A stretch of DNA of 64,000 nt from Hydrogenophaga borbori (lineage in GTDB: Bacteria > Pseudomonadota > Gammaproteobacteria > Burkholderiales > Burkholderiaceae_C), in assembly GCF_003417535.1 (NCBI RefSeq), contig NZ_QVLS01000014.1, positions 1-64,000 of the forward strand, read 5' to 3'. Of the stretch, positions 31,379 through 40,504 are shown in pieces (position 1 is the stretch's first letter; each line of letters starts with the position of its first letter). The notes beneath the pieces are model-generated. The model had not been told where the DNA came from. It saw only the letters and a list, made by a program, of their open reading frames with translations, and ran no database searches. Both the position numbers and the translations under genes were made by a program.

Positions 31379-32883
31379 GCGGCCTCCCGGCGCAGCGCGA
31401 GCGCGCGGCGCGCGTGTTCGATGTCGGAGAACGGCGACTTCACGCCCCGCACCTCCTGGTAGTCCTCGTGGCCCTTGCCGGCGATGAGCACCACGTCGGC
31501 GGGCGCGGCCTCGCGCACCGCCAGCGCGATGGCCTCGGCGCGGTCGACCACGGTGCGCGCGGCGGCCGGGTCGCTCAGGCCGCGCGCCATCTGCGCCAGG
31601 ATGGCGGCCGGGTCTTCACCGCGCGGGTTGTCACTGGTCAGCACGGCGTGGCGCGCCTCGCGCTCGGCCACGGCGCCCATCAGCGGGCGCTTGCCCGGGT
31701 CACGGTCACCACCGCAGCCAACCAGCACCCACAGCGCACCGCCGCGCCGCGCGGCCAGCGGTTGCAGCGCTTGAAGGGCCTTCTCCAGCGCGTCGGGCGT
31801 GTGCGCGTAGTCCACCAGCACCAGCGGCGCGCCGGGTGCGTCGGCCTGGGCCTGCTGCATGCGGCCGGGCACCGGCGTGAGCGCGGCGCAGGCCTGCACG
31901 GCGGCGGCGAAGGGCACGCCCAGCGCGCGCGCCGTGGCCAGCACGCCCAGCAGGTTGTGCACGTTGTATCGGCCCACCAGCGGCAGGCTCAAGGCCTGGC
32001 GTTGCCGCTCCTGGCCGCGCGGGTCGCGCTCGATCAGTTCGAACGCCAGGCCGGCGGACGTGGTGACGACGCCGCGCGCCTCGAGTCTCGCCTCGCTGTC
32101 GATGGCCACGGGCCAGAGGTCCAGCCCCCGCCCCTGCAGGCGCGCCAGCAGGCCGGCGCCGTGCGGGTCGTCGACGTTGACCACCGCGGCCTTGAGGCTG
32201 GGCCAGTCGAACAGGCGCTGCTTGGCGGCCCAGTAGGCGTCCATGCTGCCGTGGTAGTCGAGGTGGTCTTGGGTGAAGTTGGTGAACACGGCCACCGCCA
32301 CGCGCGTGCCGTTCAGGCGCCCCTCCTCCAGTCCGATCGACGAAGCCTCGATGGCGCAGGCGCGCAGGCCCTGGTCGACGAAGCCGCGCAGCTCCTGCTG
32401 CAGCATCACCGGGTCGGGCGTGGTCAGGCCGGTGGCCAGCAAGGCCGCGCCGGGGCGGCCGATGCCCAGCGTACCCACCACCGCCGCCGGCCGGTTGCAG
32501 GCCGACAGCAGCTGCGCCGCCCACCAGGCGCTGGAGGTCTTGCCGTTGGTGCCGGTGATGGCGATCACGTCGAGCGCGCCGCTGGGCTCGTGGCACCAGG
32601 CGCTGGCGATGGGGCCGGCCTGGGCCTTGAGGCCGGGCACGGCCAACACGCGTGGATCGTTGCGGCAATCGAAGGCGTCCAGGCCTTCGCGCTCGACCAC
32701 GGCTGCGCTGGCGCCGCCGCGCAGCGCGTCGGCCACGAAGCGGCGGCCGTCGGTGGCCGCACCAGGCCATGCCACGAAGCCGTCGCCCACGCGCACGCGG
32801 CGGCTGTCACACACCAGCCCGCCGGTGACGCTGGCGCGCAGCCACTGGGCCACGGCCTCGGGATGGACGAGCGTCTGCACCAT
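31375..32883 (-). CDS. murE: UDP-N-acetylmuramoyl-L-alanyl-D-glutamate--2,6-diaminopimelate ligase
   Basis: Adds the third residue of the stem peptide. The 502-residue product has CDSRRVRVGDGFVAWPG, the ATP loop [51 protein letters not shown] split at His, and VDYAHTPDALEKAL. The motif DNPRGEDPAAILAQ matches the DNPR signature of meso-diaminopimelate-specific enzymes, fitting a Gram-negative wall; dapF is in the same window. The ATG at 32883 overlaps the ftsI stop by one base. Confidence 0.97.
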   Translation of the reverse strand: MVQTLVHPEAVAQWLRASVTGGLVCDSRRVRVGDGFVAWPGAATDGRRFVADALRGGASAAVVEREGLDAFDCRNDPRVLAVPGLKAQAGPIASAWCHEPSGALDVIAITGTNGKTSSAWWAAQLLSACNRPAAVVGTLGIGRPGAALLATGLTTPDPVMLQQELRGFVDQGLRACAIEASSIGLEEGRLNGTRVAVAVFTNFTQDHLDYHGSMDAYWAAKQRLFDWPSLKAAVVNVDDPHGAGLLARLQGRGLDLWPVAIDSEARLEARGVVTTSAGLAFELIERDPRGQERQRQALSLPLVGRYNVHNLLGVLATARALGVPFAAAVQACAALTPVPGRMQQAQADAPGAPLVLVDYAHTPDALEKALQALQPLAARRGGALWVLVGCGGDRDPGKRPLMGAVAEREARHAVLTSDNPRGEDPAAILAQMARGLSDPAAARTVVDRAEAIALAVREAAPADVVLIAGKGHEDYQEVRGVKSPFSDIEHARRALALRREAA

Positions 32884-34616
32884 CAGAACGTCTCCTCCAC
32901 CGGCTCGCCGAAGATCTGCGGCTTGACGTTCATGTCTGGCTGCACCCCGAGGATGCGCAAGGTTTCCTGAACCGTCTCGCTGAACACGGGCGCGGCCACC
33001 AGGCCGCCGTAGAACCCACCCTCGCTCGGCTCGTCGATCGACACCGCGACGATGATGCGCGGCTGCTCGATGGGCGCCATGCCCACGAAGAAGCCGCGGT
33101 ACTTGCCCTCGGCGTAACCGTTGCCTTCCTGCTTGCGCGCGGTACCGGTTTTTCCGCCCACGGAGTAGCCCATGGTCTGAGCGCGCGTGGCGCTGCCGCC
33201 GGGCTTGGTCACCAGGCCCAGCATGTCGCGCACGGCGCGCGCGTTCTGGGCGCTGAAGACGCGCACGCCCTGCGCGGGCGTGTCGCTCTTGAGCAGGGTC
33301 AGGGGGATGAGCTCACCTTCGCGCGCGAAGATGGTGTAGGCCTGCGCGAGCTGGTAGAGCGAGACGGACAGGCCATAGCCGTAGCTCATGGTGGCCTGCT
33401 CGATCGGGCGCCAGCTCTTGTAGGGACGCAGCCGGCCGGCCACCGCGCCCGGGAACGGCACCTGCGGCTTCTGGCCGAAGCCCACCTGGGCGTACATCTC
33501 CCACATCTCGCGCGGGCTCATCTGCATGGCCATCTTGACCGTGCCCACGTTGCTCGACTTCTGGATCACCTCCGACACCGTCAGCACGTCCTTGGGGTGG
33601 GTGTCCCGGATGGTGGAGCCGCCGATGACGATGCGGCCAGGCGCCGTCTGGATGGGCGTGTTGGGCCGCACCAGGCCCTTGTCGAGCGCGAGCGCGGCGA
33701 TGAAGGGCTTCATCGTCGAGCCGGGCTCGAAGGTGTCGGTGAGCACGCGGTTGCGCAGCTGTTCGCCGCTGAGGTTGCGCCGCTGGTTCGGGTCGTAGCT
33801 GGGGTAGTTGGCCAGGGCCAGCACCTCGCCCGTGCGGGTATCGAGCACGATGACGCTGCCGGCCTTGGCCTTGTGCTGCAGCACGGCCTGGCGCAGCTTC
33901 TGCCAGGCGAAGTACTGCACCTTGCTGTCAATGGACAGACTGAGGTCGGGGCCGTCCACGGGCGGCACGACGTCCTGCACGTCCTCGACCACGCGGCCCA
34001 GGCGGTCCTTGATGACGCGGCGCGAACCGGCCTTGCCCGCGAGCTGCGACTGGAACGCCAGCTCCACGCCCTCCTGGCCGCGGTCTTCCACGTTGGTGAA
34101 CCCCACCACGTGGGCCGTGGCCTCGCCCTCGGGGTACTGGCGCTTGTACTCGCGGCGCTGGTAGATGCCCTTGATGCCCAGCGCGGCGATCTTCTGCGCC
34201 ACGGGCTCGTCCACCTGGCGCTTGACCCAGACGAAGGTCTTGTCGTTGTCGGCCAGGCGCTTGCGCAGCTCGGCGAGCGGCATGTCGAGCAGGCGGGCGA
34301 GCTCGCGCAGCTTGGGGTGGTTCTTGTCCACGTCTTCGGGAATGGCCCAGATGCTCTGCGCCACCACGCTGGAGGCCAGGATCAGGCCATTGCGGTCGAG
34401 CACGCGGCCGCGGTTGGCCGGCAGCTCCAGCGTGCGCGCGAAGCGCACCTCGCCCTGGCGCTGGAAGAAGTCGTTGCCGATGACCTGGACGTAGGCGGCA
34501 CGCCCGGCCAGACCAGCGAAGGCCAGCGCCAGGCCGAAGACGATGAACTTGCTGCGCCACACGGGCGTCTTGCTCGCCAGCAGGGGGCTGGAGGCGTAGT
34601 TGATGCTGCGGCTCAT
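32883..34616 (-). CDS. ftsI: Septal peptidoglycan transpeptidase FtsI (PBP3)
   Basis: Class B penicillin-binding protein that cross-links septal peptidoglycan with FtsW. The 577-residue product has a cytoplasmic tail, one membrane helix (about 24-46), a pedestal domain with ANRGRVLDRNGLILA, and the transpeptidase domain. The domain has active-site serine STMKPF, SSN in QKSSNVGTVKMAMQM, and KTG in GGKTGTARK. The start ATG at 34616 overlaps the ftsL stop by 4 bases. Confidence 0.97.
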   Translation of the reverse strand: MSRSINYASSPLLASKTPVWRSKFIVFGLALAFAGLAGRAAYVQVIGNDFFQRQGEVRFARTLELPANRGRVLDRNGLILASSVVAQSIWAIPEDVDKNHPKLRELARLLDMPLAELRKRLADNDKTFVWVKRQVDEPVAQKIAALGIKGIYQRREYKRQYPEGEATAHVVGFTNVEDRGQEGVELAFQSQLAGKAGSRRVIKDRLGRVVEDVQDVVPPVDGPDLSLSIDSKVQYFAWQKLRQAVLQHKAKAGSVIVLDTRTGEVLALANYPSYDPNQRRNLSGEQLRNRVLTDTFEPGSTMKPFIAALALDKGLVRPNTPIQTAPGRIVIGGSTIRDTHPKDVLTVSEVIQKSSNVGTVKMAMQMSPREMWEMYAQVGFGQKPQVPFPGAVAGRLRPYKSWRPIEQATMSYGYGLSVSLYQLAQAYTIFAREGELIPLTLLKSDTPAQGVRVFSAQNARAVRDMLGLVTKPGGSATRAQTMGYSVGGKTGTARKQEGNGYAEGKYRGFFVGMAPIEQPRIIVAVSIDEPSEGGFYGGLVAAPVFSETVQETLRILGVQPDMNVKPQIFGEPVEETF

Positions 34617-34927
34617 CGCGCGCCCTCCCCGCCTTCGGCTGCGGGGGCCGGGGCCGGCGTGGCCGCGCGCTCGCTCACGTACTGCGTGATGCCCGGCGTG
34701 ACCTGGCGCATCTGCAGCTGGCGCTGAGCGAGTTGCTGCACGCGCGCGGGCGCGGCCTGCGCGCGGCGCTGCACGGCCAGTTGCTCGTGGTCGGCGTCGA
34801 GCCGCTTGGACTGGGTCTGCGCGCGGTCCAGCGCCGAGTAGAGGCGGCGCGACTCGTACTGGGTGTGCACCAGATAGAAGGCGCTGGCCAGTACGGCCAG
34901 CAACAGCACGAGGTTGAGCCGGATCAT
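34613..34927 (-). CDS. ftsL: Cell division protein FtsL
   Basis: Small bitopic divisome protein that joins FtsB and FtsQ and activates FtsWI. The 104-residue product has a short basic start MIRLNLVLLLAVLASAFYLV with the membrane helix at 5-20. It continues with a periplasmic coiled coil (YESRRLYSALDRAQTQSKRL onward) and an Ala/Pro-rich tail. Sequence identity in this family is low, so the call rests on length, topology and its place between rsmH and ftsI. Confidence 0.92.
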   Translation of the reverse strand: MIRLNLVLLLAVLASAFYLVHTQYESRRLYSALDRAQTQSKRLDADHEQLAVQRRAQAAPARVQQLAQRQLQMRQVTPGITQYVSERAATPAPAPAAEGGEGAR

Positions 34928-35012
34928 GGCAAGGCCCTCACGCAGGCCACCGCGTGTGCTGCGCGGCCCGCCGACGGGATGCGAGCCGGCTGGAGGCGGT
35001 CCGCCGCGGCGC

Positions 35013-35933
35013 TCATGCCACCCCCGTTCGCGTGGCCACGCGCATGACAGCGCTGCGCGCGCGCGGGTTGCCCTGCACCTCCGCTTCGGACGGCATCACG
35101 CGGTGCACCTCGGCCAGGCGCGTGGGCGCGGGCTCGGCGAAGGGGGCGCGGCGGTCCACCACGGCGCGCGAATGGCGCGCCATGAATTGCTTGACCGGGC
35201 GGTCTTCCAGGGAGTGGAAGCTGATGACCACGAGGCGACCTTGGGGCTTGAGCAGTGCCAGACTGGCTTCTAGCGCCTGTTGCAGCTCTTCAAGCTCGGC
35301 GTTGATGAAAATCCGAAGAGCCTGAAATGTGCGCGTTGCAGGGTCCTTGCCCGGCTCGCGGGTTTTGACCGCGCCAGCCACGATTTCGGCCAGCTCGCCG
35401 GTGGTTCGAACAGGGCCCCGTTCCTGTCGGCGACGATCAATCGCCTTTGCAATCGGTGCAGCAAACCGTTCTTCGCCATAGTCACGAATGACCTCCGCCA
35501 GGGTGGAAATGGGCACCGTCTCGAGCCACTGGGCCACGCTCTGGCCACGCGTGGTGTCCATGCGCATGTCCAGCGGGCCGTCGTGGCGGAACGAGAAACC
35601 CCGCGCGGGGTCGTCGATCTGCGGCGAACTCACGCCAAGGTCCATGAGGATGCCGTCGGCACAGGCCGGCGGCAGTTCGGCCATGGCCGCAAAGCCGCTG
35701 TGCCGCACCGAGACGCGCGCATCCTGCGCGGCCAGCTGGCGCGCCACCTCGATGGCCTGGGGATCCTTGTCGAAGACGGTCAGCCGCCCTTGGGGCGACA
35801 GCCTTTGCAGGATGGCGCGGCTGTGCCCGCCGCGGCCGAAGGTGGCGTCGACGTAGTGGCCATCCGGGTTGATCGAAAGCGCCTGCACGGCCTCGTTCAA
35901 CAGGACGGTCTGATGGGTCCATGTCGTCTCCAC
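35013..35933 (-). CDS. rsmH: 16S rRNA (cytosine-1402 N4) methyltransferase
   Basis: Methylates C1402 of 16S rRNA in the decoding centre. The 306-residue product has [13 protein letters not shown], the SAM site [62 protein letters not shown] and the C-terminal [15 protein letters not shown]. Start is GTG 35933, with AAGG six bases upstream; the preceding GTG at 35936 is also possible. About 290 bases in the middle (35225-35515) use many A/T-ending codons unlike the rest of the gene and its neighbours. The protein motifs there are intact. Confidence 0.96.
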   Translation of the reverse strand: METTWTHQTVLLNEAVQALSINPDGHYVDATFGRGGHSRAILQRLSPQGRLTVFDKDPQAIEVARQLAAQDARVSVRHSGFAAMAELPPACADGILMDLGVSSPQIDDPARGFSFRHDGPLDMRMDTTRGQSVAQWLETVPISTLAEVIRDYGEERFAAPIAKAIDRRRQERGPVRTTGELAEIVAGAVKTREPGKDPATRTFQALRIFINAELEELQQALEASLALLKPQGRLVVISFHSLEDRPVKQFMARHSRAVVDRRAPFAEPAPTRLAEVHRVMPSEAEVQGNPRARSAVMRVATRTGVA

Positions 35934-35941
35934 CACCGCCC

Positions 35942-36358
35942 TTAGAAGGAAAAGTCCTTGAACACATCGGGCATCTCGGCCTTCATGGCCTCGGCCTCCT
36001 GTGCGGCATACACCTGGGCGTCCCACAGTTCAAGGTAGGCGCCCATGCCGAGCAGCACGACATCCTTGCTGATGCCGGCCGCGGCGCGCAATTCGGGCGA
36101 AACCAGCACGCGACCGGTGCCGTCCACCTCCACGTCCATGGCATTGCCGAGGAAGATGCGTTTCCACCACTGGGCCTGCATGGGCAGGTTGGCGATGCGG
36201 CCGCGGAAGTCTTCCCAGGCCTCGCGCGGGAAGACCATGAGGCAGCCGTGGGGGTGTTTGGTGATCGTGAGCGAGCCGCCCAGGGCGTCGCGGTGCCGGG
36301 TCGGCACGGACAGCCGCCCCTTGGCATCGAGACTCAGCGAAGACGCGCCCTGGAACAC
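35942..36358 (-). CDS. mraZ: Transcriptional regulator MraZ
   Basis: DNA-binding repressor of the dcw cluster, made of two tandem SpoVT-AbrB domains. The 138-residue product starts with GTG at 36358 ([19 protein letters not shown]) and shows the two DxKGR-type motifs: [17 protein letters not shown] near 10-26 and [18 protein letters not shown] near 85-102. It is the first gene of the cluster, 8 bases upstream of the rsmH start. Direct repeats typical of its operator lie 30 bases upstream, suggesting autorepression. Confidence 0.96.
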   Translation of the reverse strand: MFQGASSLSLDAKGRLSVPTRHRDALGGSLTITKHPHGCLMVFPREAWEDFRGRIANLPMQAQWWKRIFLGNAMDVEVDGTGRVLVSPELRAAAGISKDVVLLGMGAYLELWDAQVYAAQEAEAMKAEMPDVFKDFSF

Positions 36359-36387
36359 CGCTTTCGACCTTTAGGTGGGACATACCA

Positions 36388-36412
36388 CCACTTAATTGCA
36401 CTTATTCCCACT
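36388..36412 (-). promoter_or_regulatory. MraZ operator: three direct repeats with 10-base period
   Basis: Read on the minus strand, AGTGG (36408-36412), AGTGC (36398-36402) and AGTGG (36388-36392) are spaced exactly 10 bases apart with A/T-rich spacers. This is the layout of MraZ boxes known in E. coli and mycoplasmas. The first repeat overlaps the likely -10 element of the mraZ promoter, and the block ends 30 bases before the mraZ start codon. Confidence 0.75.
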
Positions 36413-36415
36413 GTA
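36410..36415 (-). promoter_or_regulatory. Candidate extended -10 of the dcw (mraZ) promoter
   Basis: TGCTACAGT on the minus strand has TACAGT at 36410-36415 with an upstream TG, the extended -10 form. No convincing -35 lies 16-18 bases upstream (CTGGTG is the best). The AT-rich 36421-36560 region behind it could supply UP-element contacts. The overlap with the MraZ repeats suits repression by occlusion. Confidence 0.45.
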
Positions 36416-36565
36416 GCAGGAAAACACTCGCGCACCAGGGGTCATGCACACTTTTTTTCAATGAAATCAACCACTTAGAAGTGATTTCGCGGAGAATCTA
36501 GGACCAAAAAGCACATAAAAAGCAAGCACTTACAAAGGTCAGTGCAAGTGAAGCTTCAAAACAGG
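36413..36565. other. AT-rich intergenic region between hslU and mraZ
   Basis: This part of the roughly 300-base gap between the hslU stop and mraZ is the most AT-rich stretch of the window, with runs such as TTTTTTT at 36452-36458 and AAAAA at 36506-36510. It contains a 12-base palindrome, CACTTAGAAGTG (36472-36483), and several further copies of CACTT. No open frame or RNA gene was recognised. It probably holds the promoter and distal regulatory sites of the dcw cluster. Confidence 0.6.
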
Positions 36566-36594
36566 AACGCCCGTGGGGTGGTTCCACGGGCGTT
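36566..36594 (-). terminator. Intrinsic terminator downstream of hslU
   Basis: AACGCCCGTGG and CCACGGGCGTT form a perfect 11-base stem with a 7-base loop. On the minus strand it is followed by CCTGTTTTG, a moderate T-run. It lies 65 bases after the hslU stop and closes the hslVU transcript before the mraZ regulatory region. Confidence 0.8.
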
Positions 36595-36659
36595 TCACGA
36601 GGCGACGGGCGGTGTGGGTGGGTCGGCGGCGGGAACGGAGCCCCGACCGGCCAGGCCGC

Positions 36660-37991
36660 TCAGAGGATGTAGCGCGACAGGTCCTCGTCCTGGCTGAGCG
36701 CGCCCAGCCGCCCTTGCACGAAGGCGGCGTCGATGTTCACGGTCTGGCCCTGCAGCTTGGCCGCGTCGAAGCTCACCTCGTCGAGCAGGTGTTCCATCAC
36801 CGTGGAAAGCCGCCGCGCCCCGATGTTCTCGGTGCGCTCGTTCACCTCGCAGGCGATCTGCGCCAGCTGGCGGATGCCGTCGGGCTGGAACACCAGCGTC
36901 ACGCCTTCCGTCTCCAGCAGCGCCTGGTACTGCCGCACCAGCGACGCATGGGTCTGAGTGAGGATGGCTTCGAAATCGTCCACCGACAGCGACTGCAGCT
37001 CCACGCGGATCGGAAAGCGCCCCTGCAGCTCGGGGATGAGGTCGCTGGGCTTGGACAGGTGGAAGGCGCCGCTGGCGATGAACAGGATGTGGTCGGTCTT
37101 GATCGGTCCGTACTTGGTGGACACCGTCGTGCCCTCCACCAACGGCAGCAGGTCGCGCTGCACGCCCTGGCGCGACACCTCGGCCGTGCCGCCACTCTCG
37201 CTGCGCGAGGTCACCTTGTCGATCTCGTCGATGAAGACGATGCCGTTCTGCTCGGCGTTGTGCAAGGCGCGGGCCTTGATCTCGTCTTCGTTGACGAGCT
37301 TGGCCGCCTCTTCGTCGATCAGCAGTTTCAGTGCCTCGGCGATGCGCAGCCTGCGCTGCTGCTTGCGACCGGCGCCGAACTGGCCGAACAGGCCCTTGAG
37401 CTGCTCGGCCATTTCCTCCATGCCGGCGGGCCCCATGATCTCCATCGTGGGACGCGGCTCGGCCACCTCGATCTCGATCTCTCGATCGTCGAGCTGGCCC
37501 TCGCGCAACTTCTTGCGGAAGGCCTGGCGCGCGGCGCTGTCGGGCGTGGGCTGGGGCTCGAAACCCACGGCGCGCGGCGGCGGGATCAGCGCGTCGAGGA
37601 TGCGGTCCTCGGCCGCGTCCTCGGCGCGCGCGCGCTGCTGGCGCATCGCCGCCTCGCGCGTCTGCTTGATGGCGATGTCGGCCAGGTCGCGCACGATGCT
37701 GTCCACGTCCTTGCCGACGTAGCCCACCTCGGTGAACTTGGTGGCCTCGACCTTGATGAAGGGCGCGTCGGCCAGTTTGGCCAGGCGGCGCGCGATCTCG
37801 GTCTTGCCCACGCCGGTCGGGCCGATCATGAGGATGTTCTTGGGCGTGATCTCCGGGCGCAGCTTTTCGTCCACCAGTTGGCGCCGCCAGCGGTTGCGCA
37901 AGGCGATGGCCACGGCGCGCTTGGCGCCCTTCTGGCCGATGATGAAGCGGTCGAGCTCGGAGACGATCTCCTGGGGCGTCATCGAAGACAT
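36660..37991 (-). CDS. hslU: ATP-dependent protease ATPase subunit HslU
   Basis: Hexameric AAA+ unfoldase that feeds substrates to the HslV peptidase. The 443-residue product starts [20 protein letters not shown]. It has Walker [10 protein letters not shown] (57-65), the pore-loop segment [15 protein letters not shown], Walker [12 protein letters not shown], and the sensor region FPIRVEL, ending SRYIL, the C-terminus that docks into HslV. ATG 37991 is preferred over a TTG at 38000. It starts 11 bases after hslV. Confidence 0.97.
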   Translation of the reverse strand: MSSMTPQEIVSELDRFIIGQKGAKRAVAIALRNRWRRQLVDEKLRPEITPKNILMIGPTGVGKTEIARRLAKLADAPFIKVEATKFTEVGYVGKDVDSIVRDLADIAIKQTREAAMRQQRARAEDAAEDRILDALIPPPRAVGFEPQPTPDSAARQAFRKKLREGQLDDREIEIEVAEPRPTMEIMGPAGMEEMAEQLKGLFGQFGAGRKQQRRLRIAEALKLLIDEEAAKLVNEDEIKARALHNAEQNGIVFIDEIDKVTSRSESGGTAEVSRQGVQRDLLPLVEGTTVSTKYGPIKTDHILFIASGAFHLSKPSDLIPELQGRFPIRVELQSLSVDDFEAILTQTHASLVRQYQALLETEGVTLVFQPDGIRQLAQIACEVNERTENIGARRLSTVMEHLLDEVSFDAAKLQGQTVNIDAAFVQGRLGALSQDEDLSRYIL

Positions 37992-38002
37992 GTCAAACAA
38001 CC

Positions 38003-38551
38003 TCAGTCGAGCGTTTCAATGGTGTGGTTCATGTTGGTGTAGATGCACAGCTCGCCCGCGATGGCGAGCGATTGGCGCACCACGTCTTCGGCGCTGAGCG
38101 CGGTGTGGTCGATGAGCGCCTTGGCCGCGGCCTGGGCGTAAGCGCCGCCCGAGCCGATGGCAACGATGCCGTGCTCGGGCTCGAGCACGTCGCCATTGCC
38201 GGTGATGACCAGCGCGGCGCTGCGGTCGGCCACCGCGAGCATGGCCTCCAGGCGGCGCAGCACGCGGTCGGTGCGCCAGTCGCGCGTGAGCTCGATGGCC
38301 GCGCGCGCCAGGTGGCCCTGGTGCTTCTCCAGCTTGGCCTCGAAACGCTCGAACAGGGTGAAGGCGTCGGCCGTGGCGCCAGCGAAGCCCGCCAGCACGC
38401 GGTCGTGGTAGAGCTTGCGCACCTTGCGCGCCGTGCCCTTGATGACGATGTGGCCCAGGGTGACCTGGCCGTCGCCACCGATGGCGACCTGCACGCCCTG
38501 CGGCGTTTCGCGGCGGACGCAGACGATGGTGGTACCGTGAAAAGATTCCAT
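38003..38551 (-). CDS. hslV: ATP-dependent protease subunit HslV
   Basis: Threonine peptidase core of the HslUV protease. The 182-residue product starts [14 protein letters not shown]; cleavage after Gly6 would expose the catalytic Thr7. The family segments [32 protein letters not shown] and [22 protein letters not shown] [10 protein letters not shown] are present. The upstream reading to 38611 adds non-conserved residues and was not used. No clear Shine-Dalgarno sequence is seen. Confidence 0.97.
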   Translation of the reverse strand: MESFHGTTIVCVRRETPQGVQVAIGGDGQVTLGHIVIKGTARKVRKLYHDRVLAGFAGATADAFTLFERFEAKLEKHQGHLARAAIELTRDWRTDRVLRRLEAMLAVADRSAALVITGNGDVLEPEHGIVAIGSGGAYAQAAAKALIDHTALSAEDVVRQSLAIAGELCIYTNMNHTIETLD

Positions 38552-38642
38552 GGGAACTGAAGTGGGGGCGTTGCGCCACCCCGCAAGGGGGGGCGGTGAA
38601 ACCGGATGCAAGCGCCGGCCGGGCGGCCGACCGCCCGGCGGG

Positions 38643-40466
38643 TCAATCGTTGCGAAGGACCACCTTCGCGTACTCGGTGATGCCGATGACGTGGAAGAAG
38701 GCCGAGACCAGCCGGTGCACGTCGACGAACTGCACGAGCCGGTTCTGCGCGTGGTGGTTCGACACCCAGTTGAGCAGCGTGCCCGCGGCCGAAAAATCGA
38801 CGCGGATCAGGTTGCGGCAGGAGAGGATCAGCACGTCGGCCCCTTCCAGTCGCTGCTCCAGCATGTCGATGGTGCTCTGCGCGTCGCCGCGGATTTCACC
38901 CGACAGCTCAACCAGGCCAAGGTGGTTGATGGACCCGGGTTGCGAGTCCATGACCGACTCACCCGAGAGCGTGGACGGCGGCGATAGCGTTTCGATCACC
39001 GATTCGCCCAGCACGGAATGGCCTTCGTCGCCATCGCCGCGCATCGACTGGTAGCGGCAGCGGGGCCGCTCCCAGCCAGGCGGGGACAGCTCGTAGGTGA
39101 CGCAGAAGTCCAGCGCGGTGAGCTCGAACTCATCCGCCCGGTTCATCAGCCGCAGCATGGCCATGCGCAGCTCCCACCACAGCTGCTCAACGTCGCGGCG
39201 GCCCGAATGGGTCATGCTTTTGAGCACGTCGCGCAGCCTGGCGCCGCCCACGAAGCGCAGCTCCACGTCCTGGTCGGTCCAGAGCGTGACCAGGCCCAAC
39301 AACGCACGCGCGGCCTTGGGGTCCATGCTGTTGAGCAGGCTCCAGTCGATCACCCAGGGCTGGCGCGCGCGCGTCAGCACGTTCTGCAGCGAGCCCACGG
39401 CGTGCGCGTCGAGTTCGGCCTCACAGGCCCACACGGCGCGTGCGTGCCCGGCGGCCATCGGCGCGTCGGCCGCGACCACCATGCGCTGCACCGCGGCCGG
39501 CATGTCGTACCACTGGGGGGCCGAGCGGTCGAACCGGTTCACGAACTCCACCGCCCGGTTCTCGAAGGGTGCGAGCTGGCCGGTGGCGCGGTACAGATCG
39601 AACAGGGCGAGCCAATCGGCCTCCTGGTCGACGCGGGCGCCGCCGTCGGAGACGGCCTCCAGCAGCCCCTGTTCGGCGCCGGCGTCGTCGCCATTGGCGA
39701 AGCGGATGGCGGCCTCCTCCACCTCGGGGTCCTGGGCCACCTCCTGAACGTCCAGCGCGTAGAAATGCGAGGCCGAGAACTCCGAGCCCAACTGCTGGCT
39801 GCTGGGCGTGCCCGCGCGCGGCGCCATCAGGCCCGTGCGGGGACTGCTGGACGGCTTGATCGGCGCGGGCGCCGTCGCCTGCGACGGCCGCAGCGCCATC
39901 GGCTCGGTGGCCTGGTGCTCGCGCTGCGCCGAGGGATGCAGCAGTGGCGCGGGCTCCGTCACGTCGTACTGGGCGCGCAGGCGCGCCGGGTCCACCTGCG
40001 GCAGGGGCCGGATCGGCGAGGCCTCACGGGCCTTCTGCGGCAAGGTTCCGGGCGGCTGCGCCGCGCTGTTGGGCCCCGGAGAACCGGTGCTGGTGATCGA
40101 GTCCGCGCCCTTGGTTTTCCACCACTGCATGGACATCTGCGCTTCGATCTCGTCGATCTTCTTGAGCGTCATCGCCCGGTCATCGGGCTTGGAGGGGATG
40201 CTGCTCTGGAAGAAGGACGGGCGCATGCCCTGGGCCTCGGCGGGCGAGCCCTCGCGCGAGCGGATCTTGCGCAGCATGTCGAACTCGCGCTTGCGCACGA
40301 AGTCATTGCGCCGCTTGCGCTCGATCATCTCCTTGAGCGCGGCCTTGCTGTACTCGCTCTCGCGGTCCGACTGACGGGTGTCCAGGTCGGCCCAGCTCGT
40401 GGTGGGGTGGCGAACGAACTTCACCACCTTGGAGAGGAAGCCGCCGCTGGATTCGTCCTTGGACAT
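38643..40466 (-). CDS. Large STAS-domain protein with a disordered N-terminal half
   Basis: A 607-residue cytoplasmic protein starting [20 protein letters not shown]. Residues 1-110 are charged with a helical [20 protein letters not shown] segment. About 150-265 is Pro/Ser/Ala-rich and probably disordered. About 270-360 reads like the helical repeat part of FimV proteins ([21 protein letters not shown]). About 380-460 resembles one degenerate STAS fold, and the last 95 residues ([20 protein letters not shown] to VVLRND) are a clear STAS domain. STAS domains act in anti-sigma partner switching or as protein docking units. No kinase or sigma factor is adjacent. Function is unknown; the gene lies between dksA and hslV. 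Confidence 0.7.
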   Translation of the reverse strand: MSKDESSGGFLSKVVKFVRHPTTSWADLDTRQSDRESEYSKAALKEMIERKRRNDFVRKREFDMLRKIRSREGSPAEAQGMRPSFFQSSIPSKPDDRAMTLKKIDEIEAQMSMQWWKTKGADSITSTGSPGPNSAAQPPGTLPQKAREASPIRPLPQVDPARLRAQYDVTEPAPLLHPSAQREHQATEPMALRPSQATAPAPIKPSSSPRTGLMAPRAGTPSSQQLGSEFSASHFYALDVQEVAQDPEVEEAAIRFANGDDAGAEQGLLEAVSDGGARVDQEADWLALFDLYRATGQLAPFENRAVEFVNRFDRSAPQWYDMPAAVQRMVVAADAPMAAGHARAVWACEAELDAHAVGSLQNVLTRARQPWVIDWSLLNSMDPKAARALLGLVTLWTDQDVELRFVGGARLRDVLKSMTHSGRRDVEQLWWELRMAMLRLMNRADEFELTALDFCVTYELSPPGWERPRCRYQSMRGDGDEGHSVLGESVIETLSPPSTLSGESVMDSQPGSINHLGLVELSGEIRGDAQSTIDMLEQRLEGADVLILSCRNLIRVDFSAAGTLLNWVSNHHAQNRLVQFVDVHRLVSAFFHVIGITEYAKVVLRND

Positions 40467-40504
40467 TGGAACCGGGCTGTGGGTCGGGTCGGTGCCGGTC
40501 GAAC

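Noticed and set aside
32883..34616. A second division promoter inside ftsI
   Set aside because: No -10/-35 pair stood out and the gene is tightly coupled on both sides.
38561..38587. Heat-shock (sigma-32-like) promoter CTTGCGG / CCCCCACT upstream of hslV
   Set aside because: The spacing is acceptable, but the -10 would lie about 10 bases from the hslV ATG, leaving no leader, and the GC-rich match could be chance.
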